Of a DNA stretch of 64,000 bases, positions 28,609-37,025 are shown in pieces. This stretch comes from Streptomyces sp. A1136. GTDB lineage: Bacteria > Actinomycetota > Actinomycetes > Streptomycetales > Streptomycetaceae. Position numbers and translations under genes: made by a program. The DNA is taken from contig NZ_SSBJ01000013.1 in NCBI RefSeq assembly GCF_004795055.1, forward strand, positions 1 to 64,000, read 5' to 3'. The notes below the pieces were generated by a model. The model was given only the letters and a program-made list of their open reading frames with translations. It had not been told where the DNA came from and ran no database searches. Position 1 is the first letter of the stretch, and every line of letters starts with the position of its first letter.

Positions 28609-29598
28609 TCAGAGACCGCGGACCGAGGCGACCGTGAAGGTGGTCGGGGTGCCGGTGGAGGGGGTCATGGGACCGCCCTTGTCGAACTGGGAGCGGACCA
28701 CCAGGGTGCGGCCGGGCGTGTGGGTCAGGGTCGTGGGGATCTGGAGATCCGGGTCCGTGAGGGTCCGGGTCAGACGGGCGCGCGTGCCATCCGGGGTGAG
28801 CTGCCAGCGGGTCAGGGTGTCCGTGGCGTTGTGGGCCACGCGCAGGACGCCGCCGGGGGAGAGCTGGAGGCCGTCGCCGTGCTTGAGGTCCCCGCCGCTC
28901 AGGGTCACGCGGGACAGGGCGCCCGTGCGCAGGTCGATCCGGTGGAGGTCGCCCGCGGTCATGTCGACGGTCAGCAGGAAGCGGCCGGCCGGGTCGGCGA
29001 CGATGCCGTTCAACGTGACGCTGCCCGGCGGGCCGGGGGCGACCCGGCCGCTCAGGTCGTAGGCCGGCTCCAGGGGGCCGGAGCCGGCGGCGAGCCGGGC
29101 CGGGGTGACGCGGTAGACCACCGCGCGGAGGCTGTCGGTGAGGTAGGCGGTGCCGTCCGGGGTGAGGGCCAGGTCGTTGACGAAGGACGGGGCGTCGCCC
29201 GGGGTGTCGAAGTGGGCGAGGCGCGCGCCGCTGTGGGTGTCGTACACGGCGACGCCCTTGGTCGAGTCGGTGACCCACAGTCGGCCGTGGGCGTCGACGG
29301 ACAGGCCGTTCGCGGTGTGGCGGCCGTCGGTCCCGGCCGGGAGGAAGACCTCGGCCGCGCCCTGGCCCGGGCGGGCGCGGTAGACGGAGCCGTCGGCGTA
29401 CGAGCCGACGTAGACCGTGCCGGTACGGGCGTCCTCGGCGATGCCCTCCGGATAGACCTTCCCGCCGGGCAGCGTGAAGGCGGTGGAGACCCGCGGGGCG
29501 GACGCCGCGGGTGCCGCGGCCAGGGCCGGCGTGGCGGCCGACGTCAGGATCGTGGCCAGGGCGGCGGCCAAGGGCAGGGCCTTCGAGCTGAGGCGCAT
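28609..29598 (-). CDS. Secreted SMP-30/NHL-type beta-propeller protein
   Basis: 329 aa. Signal peptide at residues 1-28 (LSSKALPLAAALATILTSAATPALA, cleavage after ALA). The mature protein consists of repeating propeller blades: YPEGIAEDARTGTVYVGSYADGSVY, NGLSVDAHGRLWVTDS, FVNDLALTPDGTAYLTDS, LNGIVADPAGRFLLTVDM and so on. These match the SMP-30/gluconolactonase/LRE group, some members of which are lactonases. The usual metal-binding Glu (EG in YPEG) and Asn (LNG, VND) are present. The gene is divergent from a MarR regulator gene with a palindrome between, so it is probably a target of that regulator. Confidence 0.85.
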   Translation of the reverse strand: MRLSSKALPLAAALATILTSAATPALAAAPAASAPRVSTAFTLPGGKVYPEGIAEDARTGTVYVGSYADGSVYRARPGQGAAEVFLPAGTDGRHTANGLSVDAHGRLWVTDSTKGVAVYDTHSGARLAHFDTPGDAPSFVNDLALTPDGTAYLTDSLRAVVYRVTPARLAAGSGPLEPAYDLSGRVAPGPPGSVTLNGIVADPAGRFLLTVDMTAGDLHRIDLRTGALSRVTLSGGDLKHGDGLQLSPGGVLRVAHNATDTLTRWQLTPDGTRARLTRTLTDPDLQIPTTLTHTPGRTLVVRSQFDKGGPMTPSTGTPTTFTVASVRGL

Positions 29599-29648
29599 GT
29601 GAGGGCGTCCCGTTCTGTGTGATCTTCTGGTCGGGTGAGCACGAATGT

Positions 29649-29666
29649 GCGTTAGGGCTCTAATGC
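29649..29666. promoter_or_regulatory. MarR operator candidate
   Basis: GCGTTAG-N4-CTAATGC, an 18-bp dyad with 6 of 7 arm positions complementary, lies 25 bases before the MarR start and 51 bases before the divergent propeller gene, so one site could control both. Confidence 0.5.
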
Positions 29667-29690
29667 TTGCAAGGGTCGTAGGATGCCCGC

Positions 29691-30128
29691 ATGACTTCCC
29701 TGCCCGCCGAGGAGCGCATCGGCTCGCACATCAAGCGCGCCGAGCAGGCGCTGCTCGCGGCGAAGAACACGGCCCTCAAGCCGGCCGCCGTAACTGTCCC
29801 GCAGTACGCCGCCCTGCTCTGGCTCTCCGAGAAGCCGGGCATCTCCGCCGCGGCGCTCTCCCGCCTGTGCGGGGTGACCCCGCCGACCATGAACACCGTG
29901 CTGAAGAACCTCCAGGAGCGCGGGCTCATCGAGCGGACGCCGCACGAATGGCACCGCAACGTGCTGGAGACCCGGCTCACCGAGCAGGGGCACGCGGTGA
30001 TGGAGCTGGCGGACACGGCGGCGGTGCGCGTGGAGCGACAGCTGGCGGCCGAGTTCGGCGCGGAGGAGCGGGAGCGGCTCATCGAGCTGCTGGGGCGGTG
30101 CGCGCGGGTGCTCGACGACCTGAGGTGA
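29691..30128 (+). CDS. MarR-family transcription regulator
   Basis: 145 aa. Winged-helix protein of the MarR type: helices at the N terminus (EERIGSHIKRAEQALLAAK), HTH (ISAAALSRLCGVTPPTMNTVLKNLQERGLIER), beta wing (EWHRNVLETRLTEQG), and a C-terminal dimer helix (FGAEERERLIELLGRCARVLDDL). MarR proteins act as dimers, usually as ligand- or oxidant-released repressors. No Cys is present, so peroxide sensing of the OhrR type is unlikely and ligand release more so. It is divergent from the propeller protein gene. Confidence 0.92.
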   Translation: MTSLPAEERIGSHIKRAEQALLAAKNTALKPAAVTVPQYAALLWLSEKPGISAAALSRLCGVTPPTMNTVLKNLQERGLIERTPHEWHRNVLETRLTEQGHAVMELADTAAVRVERQLAAEFGAEERERLIELLGRCARVLDDLR

Positions 30129-30245
30129 GACGCGCCGGATGCTCGTTCCGCCGGTGGGATTTTTGTCCCGTCCCGGAACTCCCGGCAGGATTCGCACATC
30201 AGACCAGCAGATGCCCCACCCGGTTCAGCGTTCGGAGCGACGTCC

Positions 30246-31373
30246 GTGCCCCAGTCCCCGCAGAGCCCGCGGCCCCGCGAAACGACCGCCGGCCCCACCC
30301 CCGGGCGGTCCCGTCACGCGATATGGATCAGCGCCGGCCTCGTGGTCGCGCTGCTCGTCGGGGGCGGCGGTTTCGCCGCCTGGAAGCACGAGTGGTTCTC
30401 CGGCGACGGCCGGGCCGTCACCTCCGGCAGGACGCCCTCGCCCGCCGCGCACGGTGACGACAAGGCCGCGCGGACCCCGTCCCCCTCGGCCGCGCCCACG
30501 CCGAGCGGTGACCCGGACGTGCTGATGGAGACCGGCCCGCGGTCCGACTTCACCCAGACCGCCAAGCTGGAGGACGGCACGGTCATCGCCAGGACGCGGC
30601 TCGCGGGCGCCAAGTCCGGCTTCGAGGGCGACGTCTGGGTCTGGACGCCCAAGGAGTACGGCGACCCGAAGTACGCCAAGAGCGCCTTCCCGGTCCTGAT
30701 CTCGCTGCCAGGCGGCAACGGCTTCCCGGCCAACTACTGGTCCGACCGCAGCCTCGGCCTCCAGAAGGCCGTCGAGGAGGGCGTCGAAGCCGGCACCAGC
30801 CTGCCCTTCATCCTGATCATGCCGGTGCTCAACCCGGACAACAAGTACTACTACGACGGCTCCGACATCCCCGGCCGCCCCAAGATGGGCACCTGGCTCG
30901 CCGAGGACGTCCCGGACTTCACCCGCGCCAACTTCCGCACGTACAAGTCCCGCGACGGGTGGGCCTTCATGGGCTCCTCCTCGGGCGGCTTCGTCGGCAT
31001 GAAGCAGGTCCTCCAGCACCCGGACCGGTTCAAGGCGGTGATCACCAGTGGTGGGGAGATCGTGCCCGACTCGCCGCTCTGGAAGGGCCACCAGACGGAG
31101 ATGGACGAGAACAACCCGGAGAAGCTCGCCCGGAAGCTGATCGACGGCAACGGACCGGACGTCTACATCAACTTCCAGGTCGGCACGAGGGAGACCGGCA
31201 AGGACCGGATGCTCGCGTTCCAGCGCGACTACGGCAAGGGCCCCGTCAAGACGACCATCCACGACATCCAGAACGGCGAACACAACGGCTGGCATTACGT
31301 CCGAGGGATGAAGGAAAGCTCCCTGGAATGGATCAGCAAGGTGATGAAGGGCCCGCGGCCGGCAGCCGGCTGA
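30246..31373 (+). CDS. Membrane-anchored esterase, alpha/beta-hydrolase (Esterase D/Ag85-like), paralogue 1
   Basis: 375 aa from GTG 30246 with GGAG 8 bases upstream. An N-terminal transmembrane helix (residues 25-46) is followed by a Ser/Pro/Thr-rich linker (to about 92) and an extracytoplasmic alpha/beta hydrolase domain of PF00756 type. The nucleophile elbow is GSSSG with Ser245; a candidate catalytic His lies in GEHNGWHYV and an acid in DVYINFQVGTRE. The family includes mycolyltransferase Ag85, S-formylglutathione hydrolase and ferulic acid esterases. It is about 60 percent identical by eye to the next gene, so the pair arose by tandem duplication. Confidence 0.87.
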   Translation: MPQSPQSPRPRETTAGPTPGRSRHAIWISAGLVVALLVGGGGFAAWKHEWFSGDGRAVTSGRTPSPAAHGDDKAARTPSPSAAPTPSGDPDVLMETGPRSDFTQTAKLEDGTVIARTRLAGAKSGFEGDVWVWTPKEYGDPKYAKSAFPVLISLPGGNGFPANYWSDRSLGLQKAVEEGVEAGTSLPFILIMPVLNPDNKYYYDGSDIPGRPKMGTWLAEDVPDFTRANFRTYKSRDGWAFMGSSSGGFVGMKQVLQHPDRFKAVITSGGEIVPDSPLWKGHQTEMDENNPEKLARKLIDGNGPDVYINFQVGTRETGKDRMLAFQRDYGKGPVKTTIHDIQNGEHNGWHYVRGMKESSLEWISKVMKGPRPAAG

Positions 31374-31640
31374 CGAACGCCCCGGATTCCGCAGCACCGG
31401 GCGTGACCTGCGCAAACGTCGGCCGCGCCGTTTCCCGGACCGGTCCCGAGCCCGTGCACCGCTCCCCCGGGCCGAGTCGCCGGCCCGCCGGGGGAGTCCG
31501 TCCCCCGCGTGGCTCCCGCCACGTCGCACCCGTCCCAGGCAACCCATAGCGTCGTTCACACCTCTGTCAGGGGTGTAAGGGGGACCAATCGGTCCGACCC
31601 GTGCTCGCCATGAGCGCCGGAGAAGGAACGGGAACAATCC

Positions 31641-32912
31641 GTGCAGCAAGACCAGCAAGGCGACGGCGGCCCGACGACCGGCCCGACCACCGGTCCCACG
31701 ACCGGCCCGACCACCGGCACGATGACCGGCATCACGGCGGCCGCGACGCCCCGCGTTGCGGCGGGCACGGCGACCGGCCCGAAGAGCAGGACGACCACGG
31801 GCGCCGGCACGACCGGCGCGACCGCGGAGGGCGCGACCAGGGCCACCCCGGACGGCGCGACCGGGGCGAAGGGCAAGGCCCGCGGCCGCCGGCGTCTGCT
31901 CCTCCTCGGCGGCGGCCTCGCCCTCGCCCTCGTCGCCGGGGGCGGTGTGGCGGCGTACAGGACCGGCTTCTTCTCGGGCGTGGGCGAGCCGGTCGCCTTC
32001 GGCAAGACCCAGGAGACCGCCGCGGCCGCCGTGGACATGCCCAAGGGGGTCCGCATGCCCACCGGCCCGAGGGCCGCGTTCGTGCGGGCCGCCCGGCTGC
32101 CCGACGGCACCCAGATCGCGAAGACCACCCTGAGCGGGCCGAAGTCCGGCTTCACCGGCGACGTGTGGGTGTGGGTCCCCAAGGAGTACGACGAGCCGAG
32201 GTACGCCAAGAGCGCCTTCCCGGTCCTGATCTCGTTGCCCGGCGGCCGCGGCTACCCCACCAACTACTGGGGGACCGGCCCCGGCCTCGGGCTCCAGCAG
32301 GCCGTCGCCGACGGCGTCAAGGCCGGCACCAGCCTGCCGTTCATCCTCGTCATGCCGGTGATCAACGCCGACACCAAGCACCACTTCGACGGCTCGGACA
32401 TCCCCGGGCAGCCCAAGATGGGCACCTGGATGGCCGATGACGTCCCCGACTTCACCAGGGCCAATTTCCGTACCTTCACCTCCCGCGACGGGTGGGCCTT
32501 CATGGGCTCCTCCTCGGGCGGCTTCGGCGCCTTCAAGCACGTTCTCAAGTACCCCGACCGCTTCAAGGCCGTCATCGCGAGCGGCGTGGACATCGTCCCC
32601 GACTCCCCTCTGTGGAAGGGGAACCGGAAGGCCATGGACGAGAACAATCCCGAGAAGCTCGCCGCCGAACTGGTCAGGGCGGGCGGCCCGGACGTCTACG
32701 TCAACTTCCAGATCGGCACCAAGGAGAGCGGCCGCGAGCAGGTCGAGAAGTTCATGCGGGAGTACGGGAAGGGTCCCGTGCACACCCGGCTCCAGGTGAT
32801 CCAGGATGGCGAGCACAATGGGAAGTCCTACGTGCGGGGCATGAGGGAGGGTTCCTTGGAGTGGATCAGCAAGGTGATGCTCGCGCCGACCCCCGACCCA
32901 GACGTGCCGTGA
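31641..32912 (+). CDS. Membrane-anchored esterase, alpha/beta-hydrolase, paralogue 2 with PTTG repeat N terminus
   Basis: 423 aa from GTG 31641. The first ~80 residues are a cytoplasmic Thr/Gly-rich region with tandem PTTG units (residues 11-26), then a basic KARGRRR stop-transfer flank and one membrane helix (residues 85-106). The hydrolase domain parallels the preceding gene throughout; the nucleophile is Ser291 in GSSSG and the candidate His lies in GEHNGKSYV. The protein end overlaps the next gene as GTGA, so a protease is translationally coupled to it. Substrate unknown; location is the outer face of the membrane. Confidence 0.87.
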   Translation: MQQDQQGDGGPTTGPTTGPTTGPTTGTMTGITAAATPRVAAGTATGPKSRTTTGAGTTGATAEGATRATPDGATGAKGKARGRRRLLLLGGGLALALVAGGGVAAYRTGFFSGVGEPVAFGKTQETAAAAVDMPKGVRMPTGPRAAFVRAARLPDGTQIAKTTLSGPKSGFTGDVWVWVPKEYDEPRYAKSAFPVLISLPGGRGYPTNYWGTGPGLGLQQAVADGVKAGTSLPFILVMPVINADTKHHFDGSDIPGQPKMGTWMADDVPDFTRANFRTFTSRDGWAFMGSSSGGFGAFKHVLKYPDRFKAVIASGVDIVPDSPLWKGNRKAMDENNPEKLAAELVRAGGPDVYVNFQIGTKESGREQVEKFMREYGKGPVHTRLQVIQDGEHNGKSYVRGMREGSLEWISKVMLAPTPDPDVP

Positions 32913-33706
32913 GCCCGGTGGTGAGGGGACGCGCCGTCATCGCCGCGTTGGCCGCCGCCGGGATCGCGGCGGTCTTCGGCGTCGCGTTCGTCGAGGGGAC
33001 GGGCGACCGGACGGTGCACCCGTTCCCCACCGTGGGAGTCCTGATGGCGGGCGGCGAGCACTGGTGCACGGCCAGCGTCGTCGACAGCCCGAAGGGCAAC
33101 GTGGTCGCGACCGCCGCGCACTGCGTGGCGCCCGCGGGTGAGGACGGGCAACCGGCCGAGCCCCCGCACGACGGTCCCGCACTCGGCGGCCTCGCCTTCG
33201 CGCCCGGCTTCTCCGGGGCGGGCTCGGGCACCCGGCCCTTCGGGCTGTGGAAGGTCCGCTCCGTCCACGTGGACGACCGCTGGACGAAGTGGGGCGACGA
33301 GACCGCCGACTTCGCCTTCCTCACCGTCGAGCCCGACGAGGAGGGCCGGAGCCTCCAGGACCGCGTCGGCCGCGACGAGGCGCCGAAGCCCGACTGGACC
33401 TCCGGGTACGAGCGGGAGGTCACCGTCGTCGGCTACCCGGAGTCGGACCGCAACCCGCAGAACAAGCCGGTGTCCTGCACCACGCAGACGCGGCACGACG
33501 AGGACGACCCCGCCATGCTGTACATCAGCTGCTCGGGCTTCTGGACGGGCACCAGCGGAAGTCCGTGGATCGCCGACCGGGGCGGCCCGGGCCGGCCGGG
33601 CCGGCTCATCGGGGTACTCAGCGGCGGCGACACGGACGTGGACTCCACCGCCGCGTTGTACGACGAACGGGCGAAGGCCCTGTACGAACGGGCCGCACGC
33701 GGCTGA
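32909..33706 (+). CDS. Trypsin-like serine protease, membrane-anchored or secreted
   Basis: 265 aa from GTG 32909, overlapping the esterase stop by four bases. An N-terminal hydrophobic segment (residues 9-28, AVIAALAAAGIAAVFGVAFV) is an anchor or uncleaved signal. The S1 catalytic triad is complete: His71 in ATAAHC, Asp134 in ETADFAF, Ser217 in GTSGSPW. CTTQT...ISCSGFWTG provides the usual disulfide-bearing region before the active serine. Coupling with two anchored esterases suggests a joint role at the cell surface, for example processing of them or of a shared substrate; this is inferred from gene order only. Confidence 0.92.
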   Translation: MSPVVRGRAVIAALAAAGIAAVFGVAFVEGTGDRTVHPFPTVGVLMAGGEHWCTASVVDSPKGNVVATAAHCVAPAGEDGQPAEPPHDGPALGGLAFAPGFSGAGSGTRPFGLWKVRSVHVDDRWTKWGDETADFAFLTVEPDEEGRSLQDRVGRDEAPKPDWTSGYEREVTVVGYPESDRNPQNKPVSCTTQTRHDEDDPAMLYISCSGFWTGTSGSPWIADRGGPGRPGRLIGVLSGGDTDVDSTAALYDERAKALYERAARG

Positions 33707-33715
33707 CCCGGGAAC

Positions 33716-34609
33716 TCAGCCGCGTTCGGTGCTCACGATCAGCCCCACCCCCGCCACGACGATCGCCCCACCGGCCACGATCGGCCAGGTCAGCGGCTCG
33801 TCCAGGATCAGCGAGCCCAGCGCGACGGCGACGACCGGGTTGACGTAGGCGTACGTGGACACCAGCGACAGTGGCGCGGAACGCAGCAGCCACACGTACG
33901 AGGTGAAGGCGACGAGCGAACCGAAGAGCACGAGGTAGCCGAGCGCCAGCCAGGAGGCGGTGGAGAACTCCGCCGGGCGCAAAGCGTGCTGCTCGCCCCG
34001 GGCCAGACCGGTGAGGATGCCGCCGATCCCGCCCGCGAGCATCTGGTACGCGCTGCCCGCGAACGGGTTGGCGGGCAGCGGCAGCTTCGAGGCCGAGAAC
34101 GAACCGAGCGCCCACAGCACCGAGGCGGCCAGTACCAGCAACACCCCGGACAGGCGCACCTCGCCCCCGATCCCCGGACTTGTCAGCACCGCCAGACCGA
34201 TCAGGCCCAGGAGAACCCCGGCGACGGTGCGCGGCGGCGGCCGGTCGCCGGTGGCCGCCCGCAGCATCACGAGCCACATCGGCACGGCGGCGATGAGCAG
34301 GGCGGCGAGGCCGGAGGGGACGGAGGTCTCGCCGAGCACCACCAGGCCGTTGCCGCCCAGGATCAGCAGGAGGCCCACCAGTACCGCCGAGCCGAACCGG
34401 GCTCGGGTGACGCGGAGCGCGGACGGGCCGAAGCGCCAGGCGACGATCCCGGCCAGCAGGAGCCCGGCCGTGATGAACCGGGCCCCGGCGGAGAGGAACG
34501 GCGGCATCGTCCGCACGACGACGCGGATGCCGAGATAGGTCGAACCCCACAGGACGTACACGAGGGCGAGGGCGACCCAGACGGAACCGGAGATCTTGGA
34601 TGTGCGCAC
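33716..34609 (-). CDS. EamA/DMT-family exporter
   Basis: 297 aa with ten predicted membrane helices in two EamA repeats: VALALVYVLWGSTYLGIRVVVRTMPPFLSAGARF at the N terminus and VLLVLAASVLWALGSFSASKLPLP at the start of the second half. It resembles YedA/RhaT-type drug/metabolite exporters, which move small metabolites or amino acids. Nothing in the sequence gives the substrate. It converges with the protease gene with only 9 bases between, so the 3' ends nearly touch. Confidence 0.88.
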   Translation of the reverse strand: MRTSKISGSVWVALALVYVLWGSTYLGIRVVVRTMPPFLSAGARFITAGLLLAGIVAWRFGPSALRVTRARFGSAVLVGLLLILGGNGLVVLGETSVPSGLAALLIAAVPMWLVMLRAATGDRPPPRTVAGVLLGLIGLAVLTSPGIGGEVRLSGVLLVLAASVLWALGSFSASKLPLPANPFAGSAYQMLAGGIGGILTGLARGEQHALRPAEFSTASWLALGYLVLFGSLVAFTSYVWLLRSAPLSLVSTYAYVNPVVAVALGSLILDEPLTWPIVAGGAIVVAGVGLIVSTERG

Positions 34610-34731
34610 CTCGGGAGCCTACGGGCAGGGACGCCCGGACCGAGCCGGGTCGAAGCCCGGCCGAAGGCGTGCGCGAGGGACCGCCCGGAGCGGCCGTCGC
34701 CGAGCGGACCGGGCGGTCGGGGCCCGCCGGA

Positions 34732-35550
34732 TCAGCCCTTGAGCAGGCTGTTCAACTCCCCGTACGGGAGGCCGTCCCGGAGGGCGCCGTACGTGCCGGT
34801 GGTGAGCAGCTCCTCGGTGGCGCGGCGCACGACGGCGTACGCGGCCCCGGCCACCGCCGACCCGAGGCTGACGCGGGACGCGCCGAGGGCGCCGAGCTCG
34901 GCGACGGTCGGGGCGCCGGGGCCGACGAGGACGTTGAGCGGGGCGTCGATTCCCTTGGCGAGTTCCGCGACGGTGGCGGGGTCGGTGACGCCGGGCACGA
35001 AGACGCCGGAGGCCCCGGCCCGCAGGTAGGTCGCGGCGCGGGCGAGGGTGGCGTCGAGGCGGGTGTCGGGGTCGCCGAGGCCGAAGAGGTACGTGTCCAC
35101 GCGGGCGTTGATGTACAGGGGGACACCGGCGGCGTCGGCGGCGGCGCGGGCGGCGGCGATGCGGTCGGCGTGGTCGGCGGGGACGCGGTTGCCGTCCTCG
35201 ATGTTGATGCCGACCGCGCCGGCTGCCAGGACACCGGCGACGGTCTCGCCGACACCGGCGGGGTCGGCGGCGAAACCGCCCTCGATGTCGGCGGTGACGG
35301 GTACCGAGACGGCGGCGGCGACGCGGGCGACGAGGTCGAGCGCGCGTTCACGGGCGAGGGCGTCGCCGTCGGGCGAGCCGAGCGACCAGGCGACACCGGC
35401 GCTGGTGGTGGCGACGGCCGCGGCGCCGGCCGCCTCGACGATGCGGGCCCCGGCGACGTCCCAGGCGTTGGCGAGGGCGAGCGGGGAGGCGGGGGTGTGG
35501 AGCGCGGCGAAGGCGCGGGCGCGGTCGGCGGTGGTCTCGGTGGCTGTCAT
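34732..35550 (-). CDS. Isocitrate lyase/PEP mutase-family enzyme
   Basis: 272 aa TIM-barrel protein. Key segments: LANAWDVAGARIVEAAGAAAVATTSAGVAWSLG, VTADIEGGFA (Asp and Glu metal ligands), AVGINIEDGNR, and INARVDTYL (Arg contact). The family includes PEP mutase, methylisocitrate lyase, oxaloacetate decarboxylase and phosphonopyruvate hydrolase. The catalytic Cys loop (KKCGH) of isocitrate lyases is absent, so a lyase or hydrolase on a small 2-oxo acid is more likely than isocitrate cleavage. It stands alone between the exporter and the threonine-synthase-like gene. Confidence 0.85.
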   Translation of the reverse strand: MTATETTADRARAFAALHTPASPLALANAWDVAGARIVEAAGAAAVATTSAGVAWSLGSPDGDALARERALDLVARVAAAVSVPVTADIEGGFAADPAGVGETVAGVLAAGAVGINIEDGNRVPADHADRIAAARAAADAAGVPLYINARVDTYLFGLGDPDTRLDATLARAATYLRAGASGVFVPGVTDPATVAELAKGIDAPLNVLVGPGAPTVAELGALGASRVSLGSAVAGAAYAVVRRATEELLTTGTYGALRDGLPYGELNSLLKG

Positions 35551-35638
35551 ACGGTCAGTCCACCAGAGGTGGGGGCGGGGAGCCGGCCGTTTTCGGACGG
35601 GGACGCGGGTGGGCGCCGCGCCCCCGCGCCTCCCGGCG

Positions 35639-36751
35639 TCAGACGGCGGCCGGATCGGACGGGGCGGCGCCGCAGAGCGGGATGACCGCCGTGCGGTTCC
35701 CCAACGGGGAGTCGGGGGAGTCGGGGTGGACGGCGGCCCAGCAGGCGGCGGCCGTCGGTTCGACCGACAGGCCGCGTCGGGCCAGGTCCGCGCGGGCCGC
35801 GCGGAGGCGGTCGTCGGGCACCGACACGATGGCGCCGCCCGACTTGCGGACCGCCGCCAGGATCTGCCGGGCCCGCGGCGGGGCCGCGATGGCGATGCCC
35901 TCCGCCAGGGTCGGGCGCTGCGCCACCGGCTCCGCGTCGTCCGCGCCCGCCGCGAACGCCTCCGCCAGCGGGGCCACCGCCCGTGCCTGCACCCCGATCA
36001 GCGCGGGCGGTCGGACACCGCGCAGGGCCAGCTCCTCCACCGCCAGAGCCGCGCCCAGCAGCAGCGTGCCGTTGCCCACCGGGACCACCAGCGCCTCGGG
36101 GAGCCGTCCCCTGAGGCGCTCCCAGATCTCGTACACGTACGTCTTCGTCCCGTGCAGGAAGTACGGGTTGAAGACATGACTGGCGTAGAAGACCCCCGGC
36201 GCGTCGGCGGCGGCCCGCGCCGCCTCCGCCGCCGCCTCTCGACCGCCGGGGACCACCCGGACCGCCGCCCCGTGCGCGCGCATCCGCCCGGTCTTCTTCT
36301 CCGAGGTGCCCTCCGGCACGAAGACCTCGCAGTCCAGCCCCGCCCGCGCGCAGTACGCCGCGAAAGCCGTCCCCGCGTTGCCGCTGCTGTCCGCGACCAC
36401 CCGTTCCGGTCCCAGCCGCCGGGCCAGCTCCGCCAACATCACCGCGCCCCGGTCCTTGAAGGACAGCGTCGGCATCAGGAAGTCGAGCTTGGCGTCGATC
36501 CGCTGCGTCAGCGGCACCAGCGGGGTGTGCCCCTCGCCGAGCGAGACCGGGACCTCCCCGGGCATCGGCAGTACGGGCGCGTACCGCCAGAGCGACCAGG
36601 GGCCGGCCGCCGGTTCCAGAGGTGCGGACGGGTCCGGCGTGAAGTCGAGGTCCCATGGGCCGCCGCACGCCGGGCAGCACCACCGTGCGGTCACCACGTC
36701 CGCCCGCGTGTCGTCTCGGGAGCAGACGTAACCGGGGAGTGCGTACGTCAT
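35639..36751 (-). CDS. PLP-dependent enzyme of the threonine synthase family
   Basis: 370 aa from ATG 36751 (MTYALPGYVC); the open frame extends further but homologues start here. An N-terminal zinc-ribbon-like region has Cys pairs (YVC..., RWCCPACGGPW). The fold-type II PLP site follows: LMPTLSFKDRGAVM with the Schiff-base Lys, DSSGNAGTAFAAY for phosphate/asparagine loop contacts, and PVGNGTLLLGA as glycine-rich phosphate loop. It is related to ThrC but diverged; it might use O-phosphohomoserine or another beta/gamma-eliminated substrate. A separate canonical thrC would be expected elsewhere in the genome. Confidence 0.85.
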   Translation of the reverse strand: MTYALPGYVCSRDDTRADVVTARWCCPACGGPWDLDFTPDPSAPLEPAAGPWSLWRYAPVLPMPGEVPVSLGEGHTPLVPLTQRIDAKLDFLMPTLSFKDRGAVMLAELARRLGPERVVADSSGNAGTAFAAYCARAGLDCEVFVPEGTSEKKTGRMRAHGAAVRVVPGGREAAAEAARAAADAPGVFYASHVFNPYFLHGTKTYVYEIWERLRGRLPEALVVPVGNGTLLLGAALAVEELALRGVRPPALIGVQARAVAPLAEAFAAGADDAEPVAQRPTLAEGIAIAAPPRARQILAAVRKSGGAIVSVPDDRLRAARADLARRGLSVEPTAAACWAAVHPDSPDSPLGNRTAVIPLCGAAPSDPAAV

Positions 36752-37025
36752 GAGGATCGCCTTCGCTCGTCCACGAGGTCGTACGGCGCGGATGTTACCC
36801 GTCCGTCCGCCTCCCGCGGCGTGCCGAAGGGCCAACCTGCCGGGAACCGCGGCAGGTTGGGGTCACGCCCCGGCGGCCGAACGGCCTCCGCGCGGCCACC
36901 GCGTCACCCCGCCCGCGCGGCCGGGCAGTGAGGGCGGGGGCGACCGGCGGACCGGCCGCCCCCGCCTCGTACTATGCGCGCAATCGTCCGCGCCCCGCGC
37001 CCCCGCGCCCCGGCGCGCCCTTGTG

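Noticed and set aside
30225-32816. Minus-strand open frame of more than 860 codons across the esterase genes
   Set aside because: Antisense frame of two clear hydrolase genes, no domain, composition typical of a GC-rich shadow.
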